Notes: a model not told the origin generated them from the letters alone. A stretch of 55,302 nucleotides of DNA from Campylobacterota bacterium (GCA_013607665.1 VCAX01000002.1:1-55302), one strand, 5' to 3'; counted from the stretch's first letter, positions 25,834 to 35,006 are shown. A program made the numbers and translations.

Positions 25834-26969
25834 TGAATGATCTAAGTTTAAATGCACAAGCAATTATTTTATTAACAGCTTATTTTAACAAGGGGGATAA
25901 ACCTCTCACAATAATGGAGTACTCAAAATTTGCGTCATGGCTTCTTCAAAACAATATGAAACCATCAGATCTTTTAGAATTAAATACTCGGGAAATTTTA
26001 GAAAATTGGGATGATACAAAAATTACACAAGATCGAATACTGTCTCTATTAGCAAGAGGAAACGCAATGGCAATTTCTCTTCAAAAATGGCAAAACTGTG
26101 GAATTTGGATCATTACAAGAGCAGATTCAGAGTATCCAGTAAGATTAAAAAAGAGATTAGGACAAAAGGCTCCGCCAATATTATATGGTGCAGGTAATAA
26201 AAAAATACTCAATACCAAAGGTGTCGCTATTATTGGTTCAAGAGATGCATCCTCGGATGATTTAGACTTTACATTTAAATTAGGAGAAAAACTTGCACAA
26301 TCAGGCTATAGTGTTGTTTCAGGTGCTGCAAGAGGAATTGACGAATCCTCAATGCTTGGATCAATAAATGCTGATGGAACAACTATTGGTGTAGTCGCTG
26401 ATGCCTTGATGCAAAAAGTGCTATCTAAAAAATATAGAGATGCAATACGAAATAATAATTTGGTATTAATTAGCCCATATTATCCAGATGCAAGATTTAG
26501 TGCTGGTAATGCAATGGGCAGAAATAAATATATTTATGTTTTGGCAGAATCTTCGATTGTGATTCATTCAGGACTCAAGGGTGGTACATGGGAAGGTGCA
26601 AAAGAGAACTTAAAAAATGGTTGGGTAAGCCTTTTTGTAAAGCAAAGTGAGGATACCAATACAGGAAATCAGAAGCTTCTTGAAATGGGTGGTTTAGAGT
26701 TAAAAGATTTAAATTCTTTGGATTATTTATTTACTCTAAATCAAGATATTAAAACAGCTACAGTTGCTAAAAAAGAGACATTGGATAAAAGAATTTTAGA
26801 CTTAATATCTTTAGAAAAATTAACAGTTAAAGAGATTGCAGAAAATCTTAAAGAAACTCAAAATATAATTAAAAAAACTATAGATGAACTCTTAAAATCT
26901 GGAGATGTTGAAAAACATCCAAATAGACCTTTACGCTTTAGTAAAGCTATAAAATTACCTGGACTATAA
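25833..26969 (+). CDS. DprA/Smf-like SLOG-domain protein
   Basis: The 378-residue protein has a helical N-terminal part, a Rossmann-type SLOG core and a C-terminal winged helix (about 310-370). Core motifs are AIIGSRDAS (G135-S136-R137), SGAARGID (163-170) and GRNKYIY in place of the usual RNRIIA. KGGTWEGA replaces SGSLxTA. The His after GID is missing. True DprA loads RecA on transforming single-stranded DNA; this version is divergent, and its coupling to RecQ-PRTase inside a restriction locus points to sensing or handling of foreign DNA or a nucleotide ligand instead. The chromosomal dprA is expected elsewhere. Confidence 0.85.
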   Translation: MNDLSLNAQAIILLTAYFNKGDKPLTIMEYSKFASWLLQNNMKPSDLLELNTREILENWDDTKITQDRILSLLARGNAMAISLQKWQNCGIWIITRADSEYPVRLKKRLGQKAPPILYGAGNKKILNTKGVAIIGSRDASSDDLDFTFKLGEKLAQSGYSVVSGAARGIDESSMLGSINADGTTIGVVADALMQKVLSKKYRDAIRNNNLVLISPYYPDARFSAGNAMGRNKYIYVLAESSIVIHSGLKGGTWEGAKENLKNGWVSLFVKQSEDTNTGNQKLLEMGGLELKDLNSLDYLFTLNQDIKTATVAKKETLDKRILDLISLEKLTVKEIAENLKETQNIIKKTIDELLKSGDVEKHPNRPLRFSKAIKLPGL

Positions 26970-26995
26970 AACAAATTAAAAGGAACAAATAAATT

Positions 26996-28426
26996 ATGGC
27001 AGATATTTCAAATATCGTAAAATCAATTCAAAACATTATGAGAACAGATACGGGTGTTGATGGAGATGCTCAAAGAATATCCCAACTGGTGTGGATGCTT
27101 TTTTTAAAAGTATTTGATGCAAAAGAGGAAGAGTTTGAACTAGAAGATGAAAATTATAAGTCTCCGATCCCCGAAAAACTTAGATGGAGAAGTTGGGCTA
27201 CTGATGATGAGGGGCTTACAGGTGAAGAGCTTATGCTTTTTATCAATAATGATCTTTTTCCTACACTAAAAGAGCTTGATATCACCACATCAAATGCTTA
27301 TGCTCCACTTGTTAAGGGTATGTTTGAAGATGCCTATAATTATATGAAGTCTGGAACACTTTTAAGACAAGTAGTAAATAAACTTGAAGAGATACATTTT
27401 GATAACCTATCAGATAGACATCTTTTTAACGATATGTATGAACAGATACTAAAAGATCTTCAAAGTGCAGGAAATGCAGGAGAGTACTACACACCTAGAG
27501 CTGTGACAGAGTTTATAGTGCAAATGGTCGACCCAAAACTTGGTGAGAAAGTGTTTGACCCAGCATGTGGAACAGGAGGCTTTCTTATTAGCTCCATAAA
27601 CCATATCATGAAAAGCGATGTAAAAACAGCAGAAGATAAAAAAACATTGGAGCAGACGATTCAAGGGATAGAGAAAAAACAGCTCCCTTACATGCTATGT
27701 TTAACAAACCTTATACTTCACGATATAGAAACGCCAAATATCAGACACGATAACTCACTTTCATACCCCCTAAAAGACATCACTCCAAATGAGAGAGTAG
27801 ATTGTATCGTAGCAAATCCACCTTTTGGAGGAACAGAAGAGCAAGGTATAGAAAACAACTTCCCAGCAAGCTACCGTACAAGGGAGACGGCAGACCTCTT
27901 TTTACTCTTATTTATCCAGATGCTAAAACCAAGAGGAAGAGCTGGAATAGTGCTTCCAGATGGTACACTTTTTGGTGATGGTGTAACAGCAAGGATAAAA
28001 GAGAAACTATTTGCTGAATGTAACCTCCACACCATAGTAAGACTGCCAAACGGGATATTTGCTCCCTATACTGACATAAACACAAACCTACTTTTCTTTA
28101 CAAAAGGTGAGCCAACGAAAGAGATATGGTACTATGAGCAGCCACTCCCACAAGGGTACAAAAAATACACAAAAACGAAACCTGTAAAATTACAAGACTT
28201 TGATGAATTGAAAAAATGGTGGAATAAAAGAAGCGAAAATGAACAGGCTTGGAAAGTAAGCATCGATACTATAAAAGCGAATAACTTCAACCTTGATGTT
28301 AAAAATCCGCATAAAGATGAAGTAGAGGAGGAACTAACTACAAGTGAAATTATAGAGAAAATAGAAACTTCGATGAGCAAAAGTGCGGAGTTGTTAGAAC
28401 AAGTTAAAAAAGAGGTTCTAAATTAA
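26996..28426 (+). CDS. hsdM: Type I restriction-modification methyltransferase (M) subunit
   Basis: HsdM makes N6-methyladenine at the target site and is the core of the modification complex. The 476-residue protein has the N-terminal HsdM helical domain (up to about 150), the SAM motif DPACGTGG (188-195) and the catalytic NPPFGG (274-279). It lies 26 bases after the DprA-like gene, and its TAA shares a base with the hsdS ATG. All catalytic motifs are intact. Confidence 0.96.
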   Translation: MADISNIVKSIQNIMRTDTGVDGDAQRISQLVWMLFLKVFDAKEEEFELEDENYKSPIPEKLRWRSWATDDEGLTGEELMLFINNDLFPTLKELDITTSNAYAPLVKGMFEDAYNYMKSGTLLRQVVNKLEEIHFDNLSDRHLFNDMYEQILKDLQSAGNAGEYYTPRAVTEFIVQMVDPKLGEKVFDPACGTGGFLISSINHIMKSDVKTAEDKKTLEQTIQGIEKKQLPYMLCLTNLILHDIETPNIRHDNSLSYPLKDITPNERVDCIVANPPFGGTEEQGIENNFPASYRTRETADLFLLLFIQMLKPRGRAGIVLPDGTLFGDGVTARIKEKLFAECNLHTIVRLPNGIFAPYTDINTNLLFFTKGEPTKEIWYYEQPLPQGYKKYTKTKPVKLQDFDELKKWWNKRSENEQAWKVSIDTIKANNFNLDVKNPHKDEVEEELTTSEIIEKIETSMSKSAELLEQVKKEVLN

Positions 28427-29727
28427 TGAGTTTGAATATACAAGCAATAAGCTCATTTTTAACAGAGCGAAAAGAACGCCTTAAACCAGAAGAAGCCAAT
28501 AAGCTCAACTTAAAACGAATTGGAAAAATAGACTTTAGTGGACAAATTCACTTAGTAGAAAATAAACCTACAAAAACAAATATGATAATTGTCAAAAAAA
28601 GGGATTTAGTAATCTCTGGTATAAATGTAGCCAAGGGAGCATTGGCGGTTTATGAAGATGATGAAGATGTGATTGCAACTATTCATTATTCTGCTTATAG
28701 TTTTAATAAAGAAAAAATAGATATAAATTTTTTAAAATGGTTTTTAAAAAGTCCAGCTTTTATAGATGCTCTTGAAGCACAAACAGGTGGAGGAATAAAA
28801 ACTGAGATTAAAGCTAAAAAGTTTTTATCTTTAAAGATATATGTTCCTACATTAGCTGAGCAAAAAAATATTGAACTGCACCTTAATAAAATTGAAGAAA
28901 AGTATAATCAACTATCAGAAGAACTTAAAACTCAATCAGATTTAATATTAAAACTTAAAAGTTCAATTTTAAGTGATGCAGTAAGTGGGAAACTAGTTCC
29001 ACAAGATCCAAATAATGAAAGTGCAGAAGTCTTGCTACAGAAGATAAAAGCCGAAAAAGAGAAGCGCATAAAAGAAGGAAAAATAAAAAAACAAAAACCT
29101 CTACCACCAATTAGTGAAGATGAAGTACCTTATGAACTCCCAGATGGCTGGGTGTGGTGTAGATTAAGAGATGTTTGTAAACATATTACGGACGGAGAAC
29201 ATCAAACACCACCTAGAATAAGTTTTGGTAAAAAACTATTATCAGCCAAAAATGTTCGTGATGGCTTTTTAGATTATGATAATTGTGATTACATTTCTGA
29301 GGAACATTATGAAAAAGCTAGAAATAGATGTTTACCTGAAATAGGTGATTTACTTATTGTATCTGTTGGTGGTACTATCGGTAGAGCAAGCTTAGTCACA
29401 AAAAACAGTGACTTTGCTTTAGTTAGAAGTGTTGCATTAATTAAGCCATTACTAATTTCTTCTGAATACTTGAGAGTTGTTTTAAATTCAAAACTTTTGC
29501 AAGATATGATAAATTTAACTAAAAGAGGTGGAGCACAGCCTTGTTTATATTTAACATCTATAAATCAGTTTTTATTCCCTTTAGCATCTCTTGAAGAACA
29601 AAAACGAATAGTTAAAAAAGTAGAAAAGCTAATGGCTAGATGTGATGCATTGGAAATTGAAGTAAAAAAAAGTAAAATAGAGACAGAAAAACTAATGCAG
29701 CGTGTACTTAAAGAAGCGTTTAAATAA
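28426..29727 (+). CDS. hsdS: Type I restriction-modification specificity (S) subunit
   Basis: HsdS carries two target-recognition domains that read the two halves of the recognition site. The first is at about residues 20-150. The central conserved coiled coil follows (LKLKSSILSDAVSGKLVPQDP, about 180-215), then the second domain, beginning YELPDGWVWCRL. A second coiled coil ends the protein. At 433 residues it has the normal two-domain length. The first domain lacks the GWxW-type opening seen in the second, so the halves come from different families. No homopolymer or inverted repeat suggesting phase variation was seen. Confidence 0.93.
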   Translation: MSLNIQAISSFLTERKERLKPEEANKLNLKRIGKIDFSGQIHLVENKPTKTNMIIVKKRDLVISGINVAKGALAVYEDDEDVIATIHYSAYSFNKEKIDINFLKWFLKSPAFIDALEAQTGGGIKTEIKAKKFLSLKIYVPTLAEQKNIELHLNKIEEKYNQLSEELKTQSDLILKLKSSILSDAVSGKLVPQDPNNESAEVLLQKIKAEKEKRIKEGKIKKQKPLPPISEDEVPYELPDGWVWCRLRDVCKHITDGEHQTPPRISFGKKLLSAKNVRDGFLDYDNCDYISEEHYEKARNRCLPEIGDLLIVSVGGTIGRASLVTKNSDFALVRSVALIKPLLISSEYLRVVLNSKLLQDMINLTKRGGAQPCLYLTSINQFLFPLASLEEQKRIVKKVEKLMARCDALEIEVKKSKIETEKLMQRVLKEAFK

Positions 29728-29741
29728 AGAGGAGTTAAAGC

Positions 29742-31010
29742 ATGAATCGTTGGCAACAAAAATTTGATGAACATCCAATACATGAAACTTTAAAACAGTT
29801 AGAGAGTTATGTATCAAAACAATTTGATGATATAAAAGAAGATGAGACCCAAGAAAGAAGAAGATTTCTAAAAATCATTTCTACATATCAAGAGTTATTA
29901 TCTGAGCTCGACCCTGAACTGGTTCCAATAAATCAATTAGATACATTAAATGCTGGGCTAAGACATCAAAATATTTGGAATCAGGTTGCATCATATTCTG
30001 GAAATCAAAATAGCGGACATCTTGTACATGCCAACGATCATTTATCAAATCAATTAACTCAATTATCATTACTCTTGGCAATTGCAAAAAAAACAAAATT
30101 TATAAAGCCTTTGAAAAAGGTTGAAACTCTTGTAGATGATTTTTCACAAACTATCTCATCTCAAAAAACCAAACTTCAATTAGAACTAAAAGAATTAACT
30201 GATTCACTAAATACAAATAAACAAGAATTAGTGAAGCTTGAGCAACTTATAGAAACAAGAAAAAATGAAGCCGATAGGCTAATGTCTCAGTGGCAAAGCC
30301 AGTTTTCAGAATCTCAAGAAAGACGAAATACTGAATATGCTAACTGGTCTAAAAAACTTGATGAGCAAGCTCAAGAGGAGTTGGAACTTATTCTGAAAAA
30401 AAGTGACAGTGAATTAGCAAGTCATCAAAAATTGTTTGAAGAAAAAATCAAAGAGATTATTGACGATGGAAATGAAAAACATCAGGCAATACTAGAGCTT
30501 TATGAACTTACTGCTGGTGATAGTGTAGGGGCGGGATATATCAAAAATGCTGATAATGAAATGAAGCAAGCAAATATATGGAGACGGATATCTATAGGAT
30601 TTATTTCTTTAACTGTTGTATGGTTGGGCTTTGTCTATTTTTGCAATGCAGGAGCATTTGAATTTTGTAAAATTGGAGTAGAAGATTTCTGGGCAAAAAT
30701 TATTACTGCTTTCTCATTAACAGGTGTAATGTTATATGGTGCAGCTTATTCTTCTCAACAATCAACAAAACATAGGAACAATGAAAAACGAGCCAGATGG
30801 TTTGCTCTTGAGATTAAGGCATTTGATCCATTTATTAGTTCCTTACAAGAAGAACAACGGCATGAACTGAAGAAACAGTTAAGTGAAAGGTTGTTTGGTC
30901 AGAATGAGCATAATAATGTTAAAGATAGTAAGATTATAGATGAACATGCCTATAAAACGGTTATTGATGGGATTGTAAATGTGATTTCTAAAATTCCAAA
31001 AGGTGGTTAA
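29742..31010 (+). CDS. Coiled-coil membrane protein of the restriction locus
   Basis: The 422-residue protein has an N-terminal soluble part, a long coiled coil (about 130-255, rich in E, K, Q), two hydrophobic segments (about 285-303 and 315-335) and a C-terminal soluble part of about 85 residues. It starts 14 bases after hsdS with its own AGAGGAG ribosome site, and the next gene starts two bases after its stop. I do not recognise a named family with certainty. The shape suggests a membrane-bound sensor or effector working with the restriction system or with the genes downstream. Confidence 0.7.
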   Translation: MNRWQQKFDEHPIHETLKQLESYVSKQFDDIKEDETQERRRFLKIISTYQELLSELDPELVPINQLDTLNAGLRHQNIWNQVASYSGNQNSGHLVHANDHLSNQLTQLSLLLAIAKKTKFIKPLKKVETLVDDFSQTISSQKTKLQLELKELTDSLNTNKQELVKLEQLIETRKNEADRLMSQWQSQFSESQERRNTEYANWSKKLDEQAQEELELILKKSDSELASHQKLFEEKIKEIIDDGNEKHQAILELYELTAGDSVGAGYIKNADNEMKQANIWRRISIGFISLTVVWLGFVYFCNAGAFEFCKIGVEDFWAKIITAFSLTGVMLYGAAYSSQQSTKHRNNEKRARWFALEIKAFDPFISSLQEEQRHELKKQLSERLFGQNEHNNVKDSKIIDEHAYKTVIDGIVNVISKIPKGG

Positions 31011-31012
31011 AG

Positions 31013-31861
31013 ATGAAAAACATTAATTTTAATCTATATCGGTATCAGATTTTGCCAAAAGATAGATATTTTCAAGGTGATCTATTTGGCGAGATTAAAA
31101 GTGTAGAAGATTTGATCGATAAGAAAAATGATTTGTTTTATAGCTCTATTAAAACTATAACTAATTGGAAAGGTAAGAAAAGTTCTCTCAAGGGACAGCT
31201 TGAGTATGACAAAGATAATTTTTTACTTTTTCGATTTGCTCCCAAAAGAACTACAAAAATAGAAAATGAAAATTTTGAGGAAGAAGAGTTTGAAAATTGG
31301 CCATCTATTTTAGTTGCTATTTGGAATCACCCACAAAAACAAATGATTATGATACAAGATAGGAAAAAAGCATTTTCAGATACGAAAGCAGTTTTGAAAA
31401 TTTTAATAGAATCAATAAACAACGCTTTAGAATCAAAGCAGCTAAAACTTTATGGCGAACCAATTTTCCATAAAGAAGCTTTTTGGAATATTATAGAACA
31501 GTATGATAGAAAGATAAAAAATATAAAGTTTGAACTTATTACTCCAAATATGGCAAATATATCTGGAGTTTTAAGTGATGATCTTAAAAACTTAGCAAAA
31601 GGGACAAATACTGCCAAAACATTGTTAGAAATAGATGCCGATGATGACTCAACTCTTCATATAGATAAGCAAAATAAACAAGTAGGGGATTTAGTTGATT
31701 ATGCTAGTGAAGGAGGGGGTAATATCTCTTTAAAAGCTCAAGGTATTAAAAAAAGAATCCAAACTGCAAATGCTGTAAAATCAGTAGAGATAGGGGAGAT
31801 CGAAATTTCAGGTAATAATGTTGAGAGAATTGCAGAGATATTAAAAAGAGTATTAGAATGA
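31013..31861 (+). CDS. Unrecognised soluble protein, candidate defence component
   Basis: The 282-residue protein shows no signal peptide, membrane segment or catalytic motif I can name. A distinctive part is FELITPNMANISGV (about 177-190), followed by LVDYASEGGGNISLKAQG (about 228-245), which looks like a conserved ligand- or nucleic-acid-contact loop. The stop overlaps the start of a four-helix membrane protein by four bases (ATGA), so the two products are probably made together. A soluble sensor paired with a membrane effector is a common defence layout; that reading is inference. Confidence 0.6.
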   Translation: MKNINFNLYRYQILPKDRYFQGDLFGEIKSVEDLIDKKNDLFYSSIKTITNWKGKKSSLKGQLEYDKDNFLLFRFAPKRTTKIENENFEEEEFENWPSILVAIWNHPQKQMIMIQDRKKAFSDTKAVLKILIESINNALESKQLKLYGEPIFHKEAFWNIIEQYDRKIKNIKFELITPNMANISGVLSDDLKNLAKGTNTAKTLLEIDADDDSTLHIDKQNKQVGDLVDYASEGGGNISLKAQGIKKRIQTANAVKSVEIGEIEISGNNVERIAEILKRVLE

Positions 31862-32295
31862 AAAATAATATCATTTTCAATATTTTTCTTTCAATAGGTG
31901 CTGGCTATTTACTCACGGAGTTACAGTCATTGTTGGGTACAATATATTTAACAAGCTTTTTAAAACAAAATCTTATTACTCTGCTAGTCGCTTTGATAGC
32001 TATAAATTCTGCTACATTGAGTATTGTATTGACAAAAGTGAGAGAACTTATAGATAAAAGTGGACAGCAGGGAGTGTTTGAAAATACAAAAAGTCAGATG
32101 ATTTTGTCGGTTAACGAGCAAGTTATACTTATTGTTGTAGCTATGTTGTTGTTAATAGTTCAAGATTCTGATTTTATAAAGTCACATATAGAATATGCAA
32201 GCTTTTTAAATGTATCTATTATTGGATGTTTTGTATATGCATTGAGAATTCTGCATGACACAGCTAAAAGTGTTTTTGTGATTTTGGATTATTGA
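31858..32295 (+). CDS. Small four-helix membrane protein, candidate effector
   Basis: The 145 residues contain about four hydrophobic segments (roughly 4-25, 33-58, 88-105 and 113-132) and short polar loops. No transporter or enzyme motif is seen. It is coupled by ATGA to the preceding soluble protein. Small multi-helix membrane proteins downstream of a soluble sensor often act as pore-forming or membrane-disturbing effectors. Here that is a hypothesis based only on layout. Confidence 0.6.
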   Translation: MKNNIIFNIFLSIGAGYLLTELQSLLGTIYLTSFLKQNLITLLVALIAINSATLSIVLTKVRELIDKSGQQGVFENTKSQMILSVNEQVILIVVAMLLLIVQDSDFIKSHIEYASFLNVSIIGCFVYALRILHDTAKSVFVILDY

Positions 32296-32313
32296 CAAAG
32301 GAGATAGTGAGAA

Positions 32314-32922
32314 ATGAACTTTCAATTTAAAAATTGGAAAGCTTTTAGAGAACAGTTGAAGTCACAAAACATTAAGATAGCAACTTTTGATTTTGTGTAT
32401 GAAAAATGTGAGTTTAAAATCATATATTCTATAGAACAAAATGCTTTTTATATTGCTAAACGAGGTATGCAAACAGTATTTGTTTTATTTTTAGATTGGT
32501 ATAAAATTACAGATAGAATAAAGAAAGATGCATACGACCAATTAAAGATTTGTAAAGACCTGCCATTTGAACCTCAAAAGCCATATAATCCATTTGATTT
32601 TTTATTGGCATTAGATAATCACTTAAAAGAAAATGTTAAATTTAAAAAAACAACCAAAACAGAATATTTTACAACAACTAAAAAAGCTATCCCAGATGAA
32701 GAAAAAATATATTTTCAAAGATGGATTCCTCATCTAAATGATAATAAAAATGTAACTGGAAAGAACCTTGAAAAAGTTAAAAATATTTTAGGATTTCGTT
32801 ATGCAACTTTTTGCAGAGAGAATAATGTAAGTGTGGGGTTTACAAATATACCAAATGATTTATCTTTTGAAGTTATTGAAGATCTTCAAAAAGTTTTAAA
32901 TGAGCAGAAGAAAAAGTTATGA
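32314..32922 (+). CDS. Hypothetical protein (possibly DUF6037-like)
   Basis: The 202-residue soluble protein begins after a strong AAAGGAGATAG ribosome site, 18 bases after the membrane protein. The start (LKSQNIKIATFDFVYEKCEFKIIYSI) and a GFRYATFCRENNVSVGF segment near the C terminus remind me of DUF6037 proteins found in restriction loci. This is from memory and unverified. It is the last gene of the same-strand block that begins at hsdR. Confidence 0.5.
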   Translation: MNFQFKNWKAFREQLKSQNIKIATFDFVYEKCEFKIIYSIEQNAFYIAKRGMQTVFVLFLDWYKITDRIKKDAYDQLKICKDLPFEPQKPYNPFDFLLALDNHLKENVKFKKTTKTEYFTTTKKAIPDEEKIYFQRWIPHLNDNKNVTGKNLEKVKNILGFRYATFCRENNVSVGFTNIPNDLSFEVIEDLQKVLNEQKKKL

Positions 32923-33310
32923 ATATTTTATTAAGCTTTATTTAAAAAAATATAATATAAGATTTTGATGTATGTTGCAAGTTTATGATGACTAGCGACT
33001 GCATCGAAGCAAAAGATTGTTTTGTAAAATGATGATAATGGATAAAATGAAAACAATCTTCAAAGCCGATGGTGGAGGCAAACGGTTTTGTAATTATGAG
33101 TAAAAAAATGTATATAATAATGGAAAATAACTGCATAGAATAAATCAAAAAATACTAGTTTGGTTTATCTCTTTTAAAATGGACGCAATGAGTGGTAGCA
33201 AACAACCTACCCGAGGTTTACTAGTGACTTTTTTATAAAATCAACAAATTAAAATGCTTAAATGGAAAAACATGCCTTTTGCTTCTTAAATATATTTTAA
33301 GGAGATAAGT
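32923..33310. other. Intergenic region with a long imperfect hairpin
   Basis: No protein gene is evident in these 388 bases. AAGATTGTTTT (33013-33023) and AAAACAATCTT (33050-33060) form a perfect 11-bp stem. CATCG (33002-33006) and CGATG (33067-33071) form an outer stem across a symmetric internal loop. Further on, GGTAG/CTACC and AACCT/AGGTT can form alternative small hairpins around 33194-33220, followed by TTTTTT at about 33230. The whole could be a structured RNA with a terminator-like end, or an operator and leader of the following gene. Confidence 0.4.
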
Positions 33311-33592
33311 ATGCAAGAAAAACTGCATGCATTAAAAGAAAAATATGGTGAAGCTCTCTCTAGAGAACAAGCTGCTGAGGCTTTACTGATAAGTATTTCT
33401 ACATTGGATAGATTAAAAAAAAAGGATGCTATTAGAAGAAGCCAGGACAGTAGTGAAGATAAGTTAAAAAAGAATGATGAGTCTATTCTGTGTCCATATT
33501 ATTATAAAGTAGGGCGGCAATATCGTTTTCCAGTTGAAAAGGTTGTGGAGTTTATATACAACAATCCATATTATAGAAGGAAGGTATTGTGA
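33311..33592 (+). CDS. AlpA/excisionase-like DNA-binding protein
   Basis: The 93-residue protein begins with a MerR/AlpA-like helix-turn-helix: LSREQAAEALLISISTLDRLKKKDAI. A polar insert follows, and then YYKVGRQYRFPVEKVVEFIYN, the wing-and-helix ending typical of small excisionase or AlpA regulators. It starts after an AAGGAG ribosome site and overlaps the primase-like gene by four bases. Its position near the right end of the element fits an excision or replication control role. Confidence 0.7.
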   Translation: MQEKLHALKEKYGEALSREQAAEALLISISTLDRLKKKDAIRRSQDSSEDKLKKNDESILCPYYYKVGRQYRFPVEKVVEFIYNNPYYRRKVL

Positions 33593-35005
33593 GTCAGTTA
33601 CAAAACTGGCTCATGTTAAATGAGCCAATTCAAAATAAATCTGATGCTATTTTATCAAAAACTCCACCTAATTTAGTGAAATTGATAAAAATTGCAGATA
33701 AAAAAACCTTTGTTTCCATAGATGTTCTTACTATTACATCATTGAGTGTGCTTGCACCACTATGTAATGGTATTAAATTGTTTAGAAATCTTGATGATGT
33801 AGATGGTGATAGGGTAGTAGTGTATGTAGCTTCATTTTTTAGAAGTGGTGGAGGGAAAACAAGTGCTGTTAATCTTTTAAAAGATGCTTTTTTGGGATGG
33901 TTAGATGAATATTATGCTATCAAGTACCAGGAAAGTGAGAAAGTAAAAGAAGAGCTTGAAAAAGAGTTAGAAGTTTGTAAAGATGTTCAAGAAAAAAAAC
34001 TTTTGATCAAAAAACTAAATACTTTAAAAAATGGAGTAGATGTTTTTATCCCCAATGCCACAGAAGCGGGTCTTAAAGAGAGTTTGAAAAATGGTTCTAC
34101 TCCCTTAATAACTTTAGATAATCTTGGTAAGCTAATTGGTATTGCTAAGAGAAATGAGCATATAGGACAACTTTTAAAGATGGTTGATGAAATTTTTGAT
34201 AGTGCAAATTTTTCAACAAATAGAACTTTATCTCAAGGAAGAACTCAAAATATAAAGATTGGTGGACTAGGGCTTTATGCTGCATCTACATTAGGTAACT
34301 CTGGACTTTCATCAAAGATGATATATGAAGGTTTAGAAGATGGTTTATTAAATCGATTCTTGATTATATTTCAACAAGAGATTGAGAAAAATATACCGTT
34401 TGAAAAATATCTCAGTAAAGAGGAGTTAAAAGAATTTGTAGTCTTTGCAAAAAAGTTTTATGTTTATGCTTCAAAATATAACTTGCTTCTTAGTGAAGAA
34501 GCAAAAATTGAAGCTATAAAATTTAATGCAAAAATTAGTAAAGAATTTAGAACAAAATATTCTATTGGTGATGAAACATCTGGATTTACATCAAGAAGTA
34601 TTACGATGCTTTATAGGATTGCCATGATCTTTCATATTGCTGAAAATTGTAGGAAAGAGTCTTATAAAAACATTGAAGAATTGCTTGATAAAAAAGTGAG
34701 TTTTGACAGAGAGATGGTGTTACTAATCAAAAGAGACGATACTAAGTGCTATCGATTTTTTTGATTATGTAAAAAAAGAGCATACATTTAAAATTTTAGA
34801 TGTTGCAAATCAAAACAGTAGAAAATCAGCTTCCCAAAAAGTATTTGAAGCAATTCATCGATTGTGTGAAAAAAATAAACATTGTGTTGTGCGTGAAATT
34901 ACACAATCTTCAAAAGTAACTCAAAAAGATGGACTTTTACAGATACTTGATGACCTTGTTTCTATTGAGAAGATTAAAAAAGAGGGTGAATTTTACACCC
35001 TTTAA
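33589..35005 (+). pseudogene. DUF3987-like primase/helicase, frameshifted
   Basis: The first 391 codons encode a DUF3987-type protein: Walker A RSGGGKTS (85-92), a TEAGLKESL helix, the conserved LITLDNLGKL strand and GFTSRSITMLYRIAMIFHIAE. Near 34730-34736 the coding signal moves to the +1 frame. There it continues as TILSAIDFFDYVKKEH, then a C-terminal winged-helix-like region, to the TAA at 35003-35005. In the original frame the protein ends nine residues after the shift. Family members act as helicase-primases of mobile elements. The gene is therefore probably damaged, unless this is a sequencing error or a programmed shift. Confidence 0.75.
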
Positions 35006-35006
35006 A

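Noticed and set aside
28426-29727. Phase-variable hsdS through homopolymer tracts or inverted repeats
   Set aside because: No run of seven or more identical bases and no long inverted repeat was found in or beside hsdS; a second silent S gene is absent.
31013-32295. Kiwa (KwaA/KwaB) defence pair
   Set aside because: A four-helix membrane protein and a soluble protein are present, but the order is reversed and neither sequence shows features I would assign to KwaA or KwaB.
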